A stretch of DNA of 64,000 nt from assembly GCA_037042915.1 (NCBI GenBank), contig CM073203.1, positions 1,612,001-1,676,000 on the forward strand. The letters run 5' to 3'. The translations under genes were made by a program, and so were the position numbers. Shown here piece after piece: positions 52,401 through 63,654 of this stretch; within the stretch, counting starts at the first letter, position 1, and each line of letters begins with the position of its first letter. The notes under the pieces are model-generated. The model did not search any database, had not been told where the DNA came from, and saw only the letters and a program-made list of their open reading frames with translations. The DNA comes from Auricularia sp. M13. Lineage: Eukaryota > Basidiomycota > Agaricomycetes > Auriculariales > Auriculariaceae.

Positions 52401-52837
52401 GAGACCGAAAGCGGCTTGAAGGAGTAGATCTACAATGGCGCACAACATAAGCGTCTGTGCGCTCAATCAGGGCGTCGCGTGGTGGTGCGGACCTGCGTGA
52501 CGGATGCGCCAAATCCGGACAAGAGGGTTCCAAGGACGATAGAGCGCACCGTCAACGCATCGCCGCCGACGTCGTGTACATCGACAAGATAGTTGGACAC
52601 GTCTTCTCCAGTGGTGATGACCGGCTCGCCCTTGACGTGCAGGTGCTCGCGCGACGATGCATCGAGGTCTGTCTCGGGATCGTAATGCAGGCCCTTTTCC
52701 GAATCGTCGAACGGCTCTTCAGGTTCGGTTCCGCGAGGCACGGGCTTCTTCTCCTCGACATATGTCGAGGCATTATCCAGCTTCGGTAGCGTCGTAACGG
52801 CGTCAACTGAATCTGACGCTGCCTGCGGAGAGGCCAT
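49500..52837 (-). CDS. Oligopeptide transporter (OPT family)
   Basis: Proton-coupled importer of small peptides or glutathione-type compounds at the plasma membrane. Eighteen exons, all verified for phase, total 2379 nt (792 aa). The N-terminus is acidic and cytosolic (about residues 1-85). OPT signatures in order: TTASGGSSAVNNFAVQRLFYN, FSTACFGYGIVGILRPLLVYP, FWGTLPSVTVFQALH, FPLLNGISIVCLATQHSP, GGANSNEGLGFSFDWQYLGSWYMSLPL, TFQLNQTAYHELG, KYKEAPMWWYAALLVLSFFAG, YGRMGNGIATNQLFKMIAG, RPVANLYFSMWSHDVVSS, GDLKLGQYLKIPPRVMFLTQVYG, NSNAITWSLAGDVYG, SQLWLRRYHPGWFRNYNFLLGGALDGG and, near the end, FPHWWGNRGVGNVDYC. Exon 14 (50193-50211) is 19 nt. No defects. Upstream on the same strand of the TmpA-like/GNAT genes. 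Confidence 0.93.
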
Positions 52838-53387
52838 TGGGCGAATGAGACGGGAAACGTCACTCGAGGCTCCAGAGCACCGTTATCACAGCAGCATGCT
52901 GGCCTTTATTGCTTGGCGAGTAGGACCGTAGTCGCGGCCCGGTCAGGCAAAACGCGCATGGTGCCTCGGCGTGGGAATATAGAACCGCTCTTTTGCAAGC
53001 TTGCGTGCTTGTCGCGTCGTTAGAGAACAGAGCACATAATGACAAGAGCGCCAAACCCCTGAAGAAGCTGCCTCTGGACTCAGGATTCAGAAAATGGATA
53101 CAGAATGCAGGGAAGCTTGAACTTGGAGTTAAGCCGCGCGGATCGAAAATTGGGATGAAGGTTCGCGGAAGGGATTCATGCAACACGTCAAAACAATCAG
53201 CCGCTCTTTGATTCCGTCGGCACGAACATGCCAAGAACAGGTCCTGAAATCAGACATTTTGTTCTCCCAGATCCATTCCATCAAGGTATTCAAGCATCCC
53301 CGTGCGAGGAAGGACGCTACGGACCTGGGTACGTGTCAGGCTCAGTTATTTTTGCAACCGCCACATACCTAATCTTTGGAGTAGGCG
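52838..53387. other. Promoter region of the OPT gene
   Basis: No gene recognised. It presumably holds the OPT gene promoter at its left edge. Confidence 0.4.
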
Positions 53388-53664
53388 AGGACCCGGGAAA
53401 GGTCCATTTGAGGTCCGATCAGGTTGGGACCATCGTCCTGACCGGTTTTCAGACAGGCTATCTCGCGATCTAGCAATCTGGCGGGAAATTGAGGTAGGAA
53501 ACTTTGCTTATAATGCAAATAGAACTCTGAGCGCAAGAATCCAGCATAAATCTCACAGTCCAATTTTGAGAAAGATCATCACACCTTCCTAAAAAGGAAA
53601 TTTCTGGGACCCTCGTCCAGGGGGGGTTGCGGATCGGACCTCAAATGGACCTTTCCCGGGTCCT
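53388..53664. repeat. Short inverted repeat with 33 bp perfect arms
   Basis: The arms 53388-53420 and 53632-53664 are exact reverse complements (the left arm begins AGGACCCGGGAAAGG). They enclose 211 bp of AT-richer sequence with no coding signal. The 5-10 bp outside both arms are also partly alike (GTAGGCG occurs outside each). This is compatible with a MITE-like element or a cruciform-forming site. No target-site duplication is clear. Confidence 0.75.
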
Positions 53665-54187
53665 AGTAGGCGATTTCGGCGTCTGTTTCTATGCGCCGAA
53701 GGAAGTACAGTTGCGGATATCTGCATGCAGTAGCAATCCTGATTGCATTGCGAATTTCCGCCGTCAGGCACGAGTCTGCTGAGCAGAGACTCTACAAAAT
53801 TGAACGCCGCATTCGCCCGAACAGTACACCCATCGCCACCGGTAGTCTCAAGTTCGGCGCAGACTCCCTGCCATAAAGACGGAGAGATACGGGCGCAATG
53901 CCAAGTTGCCAGAGGCATTATCTCGCGATCCCATAAAGCCCACGAATCCTGGTTCCACCACAAGGTTGCGGTTGATCAGTCTGCTTCATCGGGGCAGTAT
54001 TGCTGCCGGTATTGGCGGCACAAGACTCAGGAAAGGACATTGCACATAGTATCTTAAAAGGAGTCTGGCATGCGTCCTGGTAGATCGTGGCAGGGGGGCA
54101 AAAAGAGATGCCGAGGTCAAACCACTGTGCGTCTAATGCATCCGTCTGCCGCTCCGAGAGGCGCATTTTGCCACGATCCAGCAGTCT
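53665..54187. other. Intergenic, nothing recognised
   Basis: 3' flank of the DUF6535 gene. Only short frames. Confidence 0.4.
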
Positions 54188-55320
54188 TTAAAGGTAAACT
54201 GCCGCAGTGTTTGATGCGGTGCGAATCACAGAGATAACCTTGAGAAAAAGTCGACCTCTTCCCGAGGCAGAGGCCTGGTCGGGGAAGCAGCGCGACGGCA
54301 AGTTAGTCGGGTGAAGCAGCATCCTAAGTCCGAAGAACACCTCAGACTCGGAGCGCGCTTGCGCTAGCAACGGCGTGTACGATGGACAGTCCATATACCA
54401 AGCAGGCATAACCAGAGAATGCGCATAAAAGAGCAGAAGCAACGCGACGGTAGCAAGGATTGTATACGCAATTGCGCCGTCCAGCGGTTGTAGGAAAAGA
54501 ACTAGCCCAGCGAGAAAAAGAAACAGCGCGATGTGCAAGAGTAGCGGCAAGAAAGAGATGAGGACGGGGACGCCGCAGGCCTGCAGTCCGCGCGAGTAAA
54601 ACTGGTGGCGACGTGCCCATTGCCCGGAAGCCGCGGCAGAGTCCGCAATGTGTCCATGGTACTCATCGAGCCATTGCTTGATGAGAATAGTCAGCAATGC
54701 GACGGACAGACTAATGACCAAGCTCGAGAACCAGACTCCATTGGTCCACCGCTGCAATGAGGAAGGCTCGAGGAAGCTGTCCGGGGACGCAATAGCGTCC
54801 ACGAGGGATAATCTCATCGTGCCGCCAGTGACAGTGAGATTGCTGCTTGCGGCAGCCGTATAGAGGAAGTGTGCGACGTATTGAGTGTAATCCGGCTGCA
54901 GGGCCTTGTAAGATTCCATGATAAAGGCGGTAGACACTGCAGAGAAGAGGCCAGCCTACACAGAGAATCGAGATTGAGATGGATTTCCGAACACCTGGCT
55001 GCTGTAGACTCACTAGTCTCCTTCGCCGACTCTCACGTAGGAAGACAATCGTTCCTAGTTAGACTCACGAAGATCAGCAATACGTCCAACATCTTGTTCC
55101 AAGACTCGAGCCTGGTTTTCTCGGTCTTTGTCATTTCCTCGCGGTATATCTTCCAGACACGCGCATCCGAAGACGCCTCTTCGCCCCACGCATCCGGGGG
55201 ATAGTTTCGGTAAAAGTCGGTATCCGGAAGACCTCCAGCAATGCGTCAGGACTGCGTCATCAGAATGAATTATGTGTCGGAATAAGCACCTTCATACTGC
55301 CACTTAGGGTCAAAGAGCAT
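54188..55320 (-). CDS. DUF6535-domain membrane protein
   Basis: DUF6535 is a membrane domain of unknown function, heavily expanded in Agaricomycetes. Three exons (55290-55320, 55069-55232, 54188-54955) join in phase to 320 codons plus a stop. The start at 55320 gives MLFDPKWQYEG. The domain begins DTDFYRNYPPDAWGEEASSD, continues ARVWKIYREEMTKTEKTRLESWNKMLDVLLIFAGLFSAVSTAFIMESY, then has the typical WTNGVWFSSLVISLSVALLTILIKQWLDEYHGH. Two more hydrophobic segments follow (VPVLISFLPLLLHIALFLFLAGLVLFL and AYTILATVALLLLFYAHSLV). The protein stops about 75 residues after the last helix, while many family members have long C-terminal tails, so it is a short form or 3'-truncated. Confidence 0.85.
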
Positions 55321-55986
55321 GGGATTGGAATAATTCTCTCCCGCGGTAGCGTTGTGCTACTCGGAGCCTTGTGGAGGAGAGGCAGCTGTTGGTCCAGCAC
55401 TTGTCCTTCCTGAGCAGCCTGGCCTGGAGTTACACGAAGAAGTTTCGCTTGTACACGATAGGTTGCTGTCCATGACCAGCGACACGCAAAGCGCTCCGAC
55501 GCAGTTGATGGACGCACGATGATCGTCCAGAACGAAGACGCGACTGACTCCGAGACTCCGACTGCCAACCCACCAAGATCCCGCCAGCGCTCCCGCGTAG
55601 AATCGATAACCTGTATCAAGCGCGTATCTTTTGCCAAAAGGGCTCCCTTCATGCATACAGATACCCCGCCCCGCGTGCCGGATGCAGCGGTCCCACCTTC
55701 AGACAGGCCGGTCGAGGGTTTTATAGCGGTCAGACAGTATCACATCGCATACTACGCTCCACGAAGTTCCCGCGCGTCCAAAATCACAGGGTACGCAGTT
55801 GACAGAGTTGTCGGGCAGTCCCTAAAGCAGAATAGATGGACCGCGCCACCCATTCATCGAGCACAACGCCTCGCACACAGCGTGAAAAATGGAATCAGTA
55901 ATGATGAGCACACCCCATACCGCCGTATCGTACAACGCCACCGTCTGCCTGACTGTCTACCCATCCCGCATCATGATGCCTCACCG
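55321..55986. other. Intergenic between DUF6535 and PP1 genes
   Basis: No recognised gene. A minus-strand stretch near 55470-55410 encodes TYRVQAKLLRVTPGQ, similar to TYQVRAKLRIVPGQ at about 59588-59629 on the plus strand, suggesting two relics of one unknown sequence. Confidence 0.4.
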
Positions 55987-58347
55987 TCATTCGCCCCGCC
56001 CGCGCCGTGCGCGCCCGCCGCGTACGGAGCCATAGCCCATCCGGCCCTTCTTCTCCGCGGGCTTCAGTATCTGCGCGAGGGAGGTCGGTGTTAGCATGAC
56101 AGATTGAGAGAGGTGGGACGGAGGAGGACGGCGGAGACAGGGAGGAGAGACTTCGAGGTACGCAGGCACCGTAAGGGAAGACCGGCGAACGAAGAGTCAA
56201 CGGTGGCGTGACCGAGTCGCCGTGCTTGACGCACAGTGCGCAAAAAGACACAGCGGGCGGATACGGCAACGAAGAAAGTGCAAGGCCACATGGCATGACA
56301 AAGCAGGTGCAGTGCGCGGCGACGGAGGGTGCCCACGATGTCAGGGCGCGGTTGGGCGGCCTTGCCCAAAATGGGCACGGTGAGCGCTGCGGTGCGCAAC
56401 GTGACGCAATCGGGCCAGCACCAGCGCCGACAATCGAACACAGTCTGTGAGCGGACAGCGCGGTGACAACGCCGTACGGAAAAGGGAGTGCGGAATCGCA
56501 AGCATATCGCCAGTGCAGGCACCCCATCGCGTCGGCGGAGTGACCAAAGGGCGGCTAGATCTGTAGCGCGCAGCCGCGCGGCCCTCCGTGAAGCGGGTAC
56601 GAGACCGCGGCTGCTCAACAGGGCGCGACGAAGCAGAGGCTGGCGGCTGTCCGTTGCGTCGCACGGGAGCGTGCCAACAGCAGCAGTCATTGGCTAGTGT
56701 GGTGTCGCGCACCATCGGGTCCGTCCCAGCGTCCACAGTCGCCTCAGCCAGCATTGCCGAACAACGGCATCGGAGAGCTTGCAGCGCCGCCGGAGTATAC
56801 GATGGCGGCGCACGACGCGACTTGCTGCGTGAGGCTTGCACATCACAGCGTCGCGGCCATGCACATATGGGGAAGGAGGGGGCACGGGTCCTGCGACGGC
56901 ACGATGCGAGCGAAAAACCGGAACGGCAATATACGAAGAGCATGCAGCGGCGCGCGGGAGGGGAGTGACGATGGGACGTAGGGAGGTGAAGAAGAGCAAT
57001 CAACACGTACCTGGAATGAGCACAGCAGGCTCTCGTCGACGCTCATCATCGCGCCCGCGTTGTCGAACTCGCCGCAGTAATTGGGTGCAGAGAAGAGCGT
57101 GACGAGCGTCCGCTTTGCGAAGAACTCGAACCCGTCCTCGACCACCTTCACATAGGGGATTCGTCAGCATTGTGAAGACTGAGGGGAAGGAGAGCGAGAT
57201 GGGGAAGTGTAGGACTCCTAGCTCGATGCCAACAGTAGGCACGGCAGCACGCAGGGAAAGGCCAGATTGAACCGCGCGGCAAGGGAGCCGTCGCTCATGC
57301 GGGGAGGCCACATGATCCAGCGCAACGCGGCAGGGCAAGGGTCGCGTATGTGGCACTGGCAGGCGAATGGGATGTGCAGGGCAGAGCGCGTCAAGCAAGG
57401 GTCGGCGCTCGGTCCGAAGCTCAGATGCACAATCGCAACACACGTGGCACGGCGAGCAATAACACAACACAAGAAACCGCGAACGCACCTGGTGTGCTCG
57501 ACAGACAAGATCCAGATCGTGCTTTTGCAGGAACCGGGCGACGACGTCGGGGCCGAAGGTGAAGGAGACGCCACGGTCGTTTTCGTTCCAGCCGGTGATG
57601 TCCTTGTCCGGGTCGCTCCAGAGGAGATCGCAGAGAAGGCCCATCTCGGGGACGTCTGTGGGCCGCATGACGCGCCGTATCTGCTCCATGGACTGCAGGT
57701 CGGGCGAGAGGCCGCCGTGCATGGCGAATATCTTTTCGTCGATGATGGCGGCGACGGGCAGGCAGTTGAAGCAGTCGGTGAACGTCTTCCAGAGCTTGAT
57801 GTTGTACCTCCGTTTGCCTGGAAAGTATAAGTAGGTATTAGATGGGTTTGAATTTCACTTACACTCGTCGTAAAAGCCGTACAAACGGTTAATGCTCGCG
57901 CACTCGTGGTTGCCGCGCAGGATGAAAAAATTCTCGGGGTACTTGATCTTGTACGCGAGCAGAAGGCAGATCGTCTCGAGGCTCTGTTTGCCGCGGTCGA
58001 CATAGTCGCCCAGGAAGAGGTAATTGGCCTCGGGCGGGAAGCCGCCGTACTCGAAGAGGCGGAGCAGGTCGTAGTACTGGCCGTGGATGTCGCCGCATAT
58101 CTTGATGGGCGCCTCGAGCTCGAGCAGCACCGGCTGCTGCAGGAATATCTCGCGCGACCGCACGCACAGGTACCGGATCTCGTGCTCCTGCAGCAGCACC
58201 GGCTTGCCTGGGCGGTTGCCCCGTACTGCAGCGCGGCGCACAATGGCTCAGAGATTTTATTACAAGGCGCAGGACAATGGGCTCACCCTCAAGCAGACGG
58301 TCTATGACCGAGTCCAGGTCGATGTCTTGCAACGGCGCTTCGCTCAT
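55987..58347 (-). CDS. GLC7: Ser/Thr protein phosphatase PP1 catalytic subunit
   Basis: Metal-dependent PPP-family phosphatase with roles in the cell cycle, glycogen metabolism and other processes. Five exons (58287-58347, 57863-58225, 57489-57817, 57011-57145, 55987-56070) total 972 nt, giving 323 aa. The start at 58347 gives [23 protein letters not shown] motifs: [59 protein letters not shown] and VFDED-equivalent [15 protein letters not shown]. Then [42 protein letters not shown] and [27 protein letters not shown]. The tail is [27 protein letters not shown]. These residues and the length match PP1, not PP2A or PP2B. Intron 3 is 343 bp and intron 4 is 940 bp, far longer than other introns in the window. 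Confidence 0.95.
56071..57010 (-). other. 940 bp intron of the PP1 gene
   Basis: Runs from the GTACGT donor after the codons for CSFQ to a CGCAG acceptor before ILKPAEKKG. It is GC-rich with long open frames on both strands but no recognised domain. Reading through without splicing would replace the conserved PP1 tail, so the intron call rests on the ILKPAEKK match. Confidence 0.75.
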
Positions 58348-61300
58348 CGTGAGAGTCGTAACGTCTAGTCAGCATAAAAAAGTAAGGATAAGAGTAAGTA
58401 AATCGAGTAACAAAATGTGAAGCGCCATTTACTTACTTTTCTTTTCGCTGTTGTACACTGGACGCAGGAGCACGGGGCAGGGCGGGGGGAGGAGAAGGGC
58501 GCGCGCGTGCGGCCCGGACGAGGACAAGTGTCGGCGGGCGGAGTTCCGAACGGCCGCTCTCCCACCGCCCGCCGAACCGCTGGCCGCTAGATGGCACTTC
58601 GCCCGAGCCTGCACCTCGCCAGCACGCGAAAACACTCCTTGGCCCCGGCCGCTCGCCGTCTCTAGGCTCGCCGGGAGCAGTAAGCTCCATTCCCGGGACC
58701 AGTGCCAACGAACGCCAGCTCCTATCAGCATCTGTTGCTGTTGCTGTCTGAACGGCTCGCGGGCTCAGAAACCATGTGCTGCAGTCTTGCGTTTTGTCTT
58801 TATCTGGACAATCCTTTCGACAAAAGACGGTGGCCTGCATATTCGAGTTTATGCTGGCCATGGCCCATTCTCATCTGACTCAGCACGCCAAGGCTTTCTC
58901 AGCGCCAGACAACATCTTTCCTACATATTCGCAACCGTTCTGCATTCTTCTGGAAGTGTGATATTTCTTTTGTGGCCGACTCTGGTTCTCCGTGTGCATT
59001 GTCGCCCTCAGCTGTCTGGCACCAACGTTACATCTCTCCCTCTCCATCTTTGGGATTTCCCGTGATATTCCACCACCATGCCGTTTCGTAAATGCCGCAA
59101 TGACTGGATCTCTCGAGGGTGCATCGTGGTACATCTCTTTCAGCGCTCCGCATTAGCAATCGACCTCGAGCTTTGCTGGCATTGTCTAGGCTGGTCTGCA
59201 CCATTAAGGAATCAGGACTGGGCGGCAGACTGCTCATCGCATGACGGCCATCCGCTATCATAGAGCATTCTGCTCAAGCTGGGATGTATGATTTTTTTGG
59301 GTAGAGCTCCATCAACTTCGCTGGAACTCTCGAGCTCCTTAGACTTGGCTCGTAGAGCTCGCCGTACAGACATCGCGTGGAATCCTTTCTGAACCCTGCA
59401 CGATGTTTGGCGCAGTATTGTACGACTCGGCAGCAGGCGCTACTTGCTGACCTGTTGGCGCAGCCTGGGAGTACATGTGTTGTCTCATGTCGGAGCTCGG
59501 GAGTTGCGCTATGCCCTATCTTCGAACCGTCATCTATTCAGAAATCCAGTACGACCGTGACGGCTTTGCCTCTCTGGATACCGACCTACCAGGTCCGAGC
59601 GAAGCTTCGCATCGTACCGGGGCAGAGAAGCCTGGAGATGCGGCTGCTACTTAGGCTCGCGACCATTCCTTCGCCGCCTGAGCAATGTGCTGTCATCAAA
59701 GAAATACAGGGCTTCAGGCCGAGTGCCCACGAAGGTGTTATCCCTATTTTTCGACCACCGTAATGACATGGAGAGCTGATACGCAGCTTCATTTCAACGA
59801 GGATCCAGACGCTGGACGAGAAGACCGCGCCAAATGCGTCTCGCGACCAATAGGGCGGGGGAAATAACTTAATGCTCGAGAACTGGAACAGGACGCTCGA
59901 TGCTCTCCTTATATTCGTGCGTGCGTGCGCCATTTCAGCCGTTCACGCTGATTGCACTCCAATAACCATTTTCTAGGCCGCTCTTTCATGTGGTGTCTAC
60001 CGTCTCGTATGAAGTCCTCCAGCCGGGCTAGACACAATATATCGCCGATAATCTCTTCGCCGCCATCAGTAATTGGGCAGTGTTTCTGAATTGCCGTCTT
60101 TAGTCGACATTCTACCCCTCTGACAGGCTGGTCTGCAGGGAGAGGGGAACTCTGCGCGCAAAGGCGGTTCGCCTTGTCGACACACGTTGCGTGCCGAACG
60201 CACGTCAGGCCACCCTGATGCGGTATACACCCAGGACTCGGACTGCGACTGCACGTGGATCTCCGTAGCCGCAAGTCGCGCAGGGACGCGTGGGCGGGAG
60301 AGTACTTGGAATTGGTGCGTGCTGAGATGCTTGACTGTGCACGCAGTTGCCCAATCCAAGGGTCCGCAGCCTATGTAGCAGAAGCGCCGACTGCGAGCGT
60401 CTCCGCGATGGCGCCCTTGCTACGGAGCCGACCTCGAGTGTCTTCATGTCGGACTGCGCAACCGGCGCAAGACTGTTCAAGACTTGGACATTCTCCCGGA
60501 GTAATGAGAAACTCAAAGTTTTTCCATCTCCGCCGTCCGCCTCGTCTCCCGCCTGTTTTTATCCCGTCTTTCAATTTGCACTTGCGTCAATGCGTCTGTC
60601 CCACGAAGCGCTCGTACTCGTTCGCAGGTGCACGAGGACGCTCAGATTGAATGTGCGCAACGGTCTCGCGCGAATGCAGCCCGTAGTCGTACCCTGCGAC
60701 ACTCTTGCGACGGGTGTGCACTGCGTTCAGTCAGTTATCACTGAGTGTTAACACCATTCTTTGTCACTGCGGAGCGTGCGCGATGATGGACGCCGCGTTA
60801 CCAGCTCAGTTCGTGTCTGCTGTGGTTCGAATGAACAAAATACAGGGGCTTACTGCCCCGCCAAGCAGACAGAGCACCGTGATGCGAGCTCCAGCTTAGT
60901 TTTGCTACCATTTTCCCCTACGCTGGGTCAGTAAGTTAGTTGGGCGCTGAAGGCGATGTCAAACTCCGTTGCCACGGGCGGCACGCGCGGTGAAGAGAGG
61001 GCTGTTCGCTGGTCTCCTCATCGTCCATGGCGGGCCAAGCATGCTGAGCATGGGCCCTCGCATCTTTGCGCGCGTCGGGCCTCAGGCCTCACGGCTGCCC
61101 GCGCCTTATCTCATGCACTGTGGGTGGTAGATCTCGCGTCGGGTAATTGGTTCACAGCACCGTCTTGGCTGCTGTCGTGCCTGCCGCCTAGATTGTGCAC
61201 GACACTTCCTCCGGCCCTTAATGTCGTGGTCGGACAGTACCCGGTTGCACTACTCGTTCTTATGGTCGTTTCGGCCTCACACCCCCACACTTCGAATTGC

Positions 61301-62792
61301 CGCAAGACGAGTCCTAGCTCTCGCACCATTTTCTCCGCGCTCCTTCTCAGTAATCCCCCAGGAGAACCACTACGCACGCATCATGACGACCGCGGTCTCC
61401 CCTGCGCAAATACTGATCATGAAGCCCGCGGGGAATCAGTTGGATGCGCTACGGCCCCTCCGCACGCAGCAGCGCTGCATGGCACGGCGCGGGCAGAGTA
61501 GATGGCGTTGAGGAGGCATGGTGATGCTTCTGTAGTTTTATATCATACTACGGTCTCCGTGGTTGTACTCGTCATCGGTGATTCCGTTACCTATCGTAGT
61601 CTGTGTGTGACTGATTCGGAGGCTTTGTGTGCGATCGTCGGGGGTTTGGATGAGACTGCGCAATTTCCCCGGTGGTGGATCATCATCCATCCCGATACGT
61701 TGACTTTGATGGACCCCACGGATTCGCACATATGAAATAGACTTGGTGTCCCTACAGGGGCTTTCCAGCTGAGCTGCGTATTCGCTGTACGAGAAGAGTA
61801 TTGGAACCCGGATTTGGAGGCACGTCCTGCCTGTAGTTGTCCATTGAGTCGTTCCAATGTACTGAGGACAGGCACACAGCATGAGGTCCAACTCCAAATT
61901 GAGGAGCATGCCTCGATCAAGATCTTAGATACCGAATTGAGGAGCTCGCTCGAGCTCGACTCCCGGTGTCGCGATCATATTCGTCATTCTGCATCTGCAG
62001 GGCTGCAGCTGTCAAATCGGGGGAAACGTGGTAAGCAGGTGTCCTCCTCAAGCGTTGCGCGGCGCAGGCAGTATTCCCAAGCCATATTCACGCCGAGACA
62101 GTGGTCAAATGCGTAGTAACTGTGCATCCAATTACCCAGACTACGCGGGACCGCAGCCAAGAACATTGAGAGGAAGCGCTGGATGGCCTGAGTAACGGGG
62201 CCGAATAAGGGCATCTGTAACAGTGTAAGATCAACAGATTGGGCTGGACGTGGCAGGTCGCATGGCATGCACTCGGGCGCAGAAGACTCAATAGCGAATC
62301 ATCTTCTAAAAGCGGCGACGTGTCTGCAAAGCTCTCAAGGCTTCACTTTTGGTGAGGAGAAATGAGGTATCCAGGCGTTGATGGGTATGAGTAACCAAAC
62401 TCCCGAACTAGGGAGTCAGTCATTCCTTTTTTGATCTGGGCTTCGCGCGATTCTGCTGCGGAGAGACGTGAAGATCATCGCTCCGCAGCTGCTGCGGCAG
62501 GCGGATTTTCGATAGGTTATCTCCGGAAAATCGCAGGTGCGAGCGCTTCCGCAAAGTCTCAGCCACGCAACGCGAGACCTCTGGTTTTCACTACATGTGC
62601 ATGGGTATGCATGATCATTCGCCCAGAAATGGACATGATTCTTAGGATGATCGAGCACGTAAATCACCCAAATCAAGTGTACGCTTTCGGAAGGAGGATG
62701 CAATTTTTGATCCTGCCTCATCGGTCAATGATATGTTTGCCGAGGATCCCCGCTCCGGACGGTCCCACGCTCAGTATCAGCCGCCTTGGCCA
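58348..62792. other. 4.4 kb region without a recognisable gene
   Basis: 5' flank of the PP1 gene followed by sequence with many short frames and no domain I can name. A minus-strand frame at 62268-61984 (with LLQMPLFGPVTQAIQRFLSMFLAAVP) is hydrophobic, but isolated and without splice partners. The plus-strand relic TYQVRAKLRIVPGQ lies near 59588-59629. Confidence 0.45.
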
Positions 62793-62799
62793 TATAAAG
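62793..62799 (+). promoter_or_regulatory. TATA box of the C2H2 gene
   Basis: TATAAAG lies 50 bp before the ATG at 62849. Confidence 0.55.
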
Positions 62800-62848
62800 G
62801 TTCGGTTATCGACCGTACGAAGCCTATCCCTCTCCTCCTCCATCCAAC

Positions 62849-63654
62849 ATGGAAAGAAACGGCCGAATGCGGCTCCCGTCCTTCCGCGAAGGCTTTGGCT
62901 GTGCGTCGCCATTAATGCGCTGCCTGGAAGTCTCACGCCCATGTCTTTTAGCCCTTGTCGATGCCGAAGACGACAGCGTGCCGCCGTTTGCGGCTCCCTC
63001 TGCCGGTCCTGTCTGCGTGAGTATGACTTCCGTTCGCTGTAGTCTTAGCTCATGATGCCCACTTGCGCGATTGCAGCATAGAACACCCTTCGTCCCCTTA
63101 CAATGCCCTTTACCGTCGCACGCCTTGGCCATCCCAGCAGACAGGGATCCGCTTACGATTCAGCAATCTAGAAAGCGATCCTACTCTACGAGCTCTTCTT
63201 CCTCTTCGCTGGCGTCCTCGTCGCAGATGTCCTCGCCGCCGTCCACGCTCCAATCTTGCCCTGACTCGCCGCGGGCCAAACGCGCCCGAGAATCAAACCC
63301 TACGCCCCCGCCGCGCTCGCAACGAGGCTTCATCATCCTCCGGCCAAGCGCAGACGGCAGCGCGCTCCGGGTAGCCGCGACGTCCGCGCATTCATTCGGG
63401 GACGCGCTGGACGCCCTCCGCCACCGCACAACACCAGTCGAAGCCGACGCGGCCGATGGCGACTGCTACGCACCGGCGGCCCCGCGAACACGTGAGTCCA
63501 TTTTGCCGTCTGGTCTCACAGTGTGTCATCCATGTTCCTGACCGTGCCGCCTGCAGTGTTTGAGTGTCCGTCTGAGGACTGCGGCCGAAAATACACATTC
63601 ATGTCCAACCTGCGGCGTCACATGCGAAAGTCGCATCATCGCCATGACCATTGA
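62849..63654 (+). CDS. C2H2 zinc-finger protein
   Basis: Likely nucleic-acid-binding regulator with a single finger. Three exons (62849-63016, 63077-63491, 63557-63654) join in phase to 226 codons plus a stop. The first ~55 residues are not conserved-looking. A Ser/Pro-rich middle (SRKRSYSTSSSSSSLASSS and PDSPRAKRARESNPTPPP) contains a basic patch that could serve as a nuclear localisation signal. The C-terminus is the finger FECPSEDCGRKYTFMSNLRRH followed by MRKSHH: Cys-x4-Cys-x12-His-x4-His. The finger begins immediately after the last intron. One-finger proteins of this build are common in Agaricomycetes; the target is unknown. Confidence 0.8.

Noticed and set aside
57267-57830. A 187-codon plus-strand frame across the PP1 gene
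   Set aside because: It is antisense to the conserved PP1 exon 3. GC-rich codon use leaves the complement open, and the sense strand carries the phosphatase motifs.
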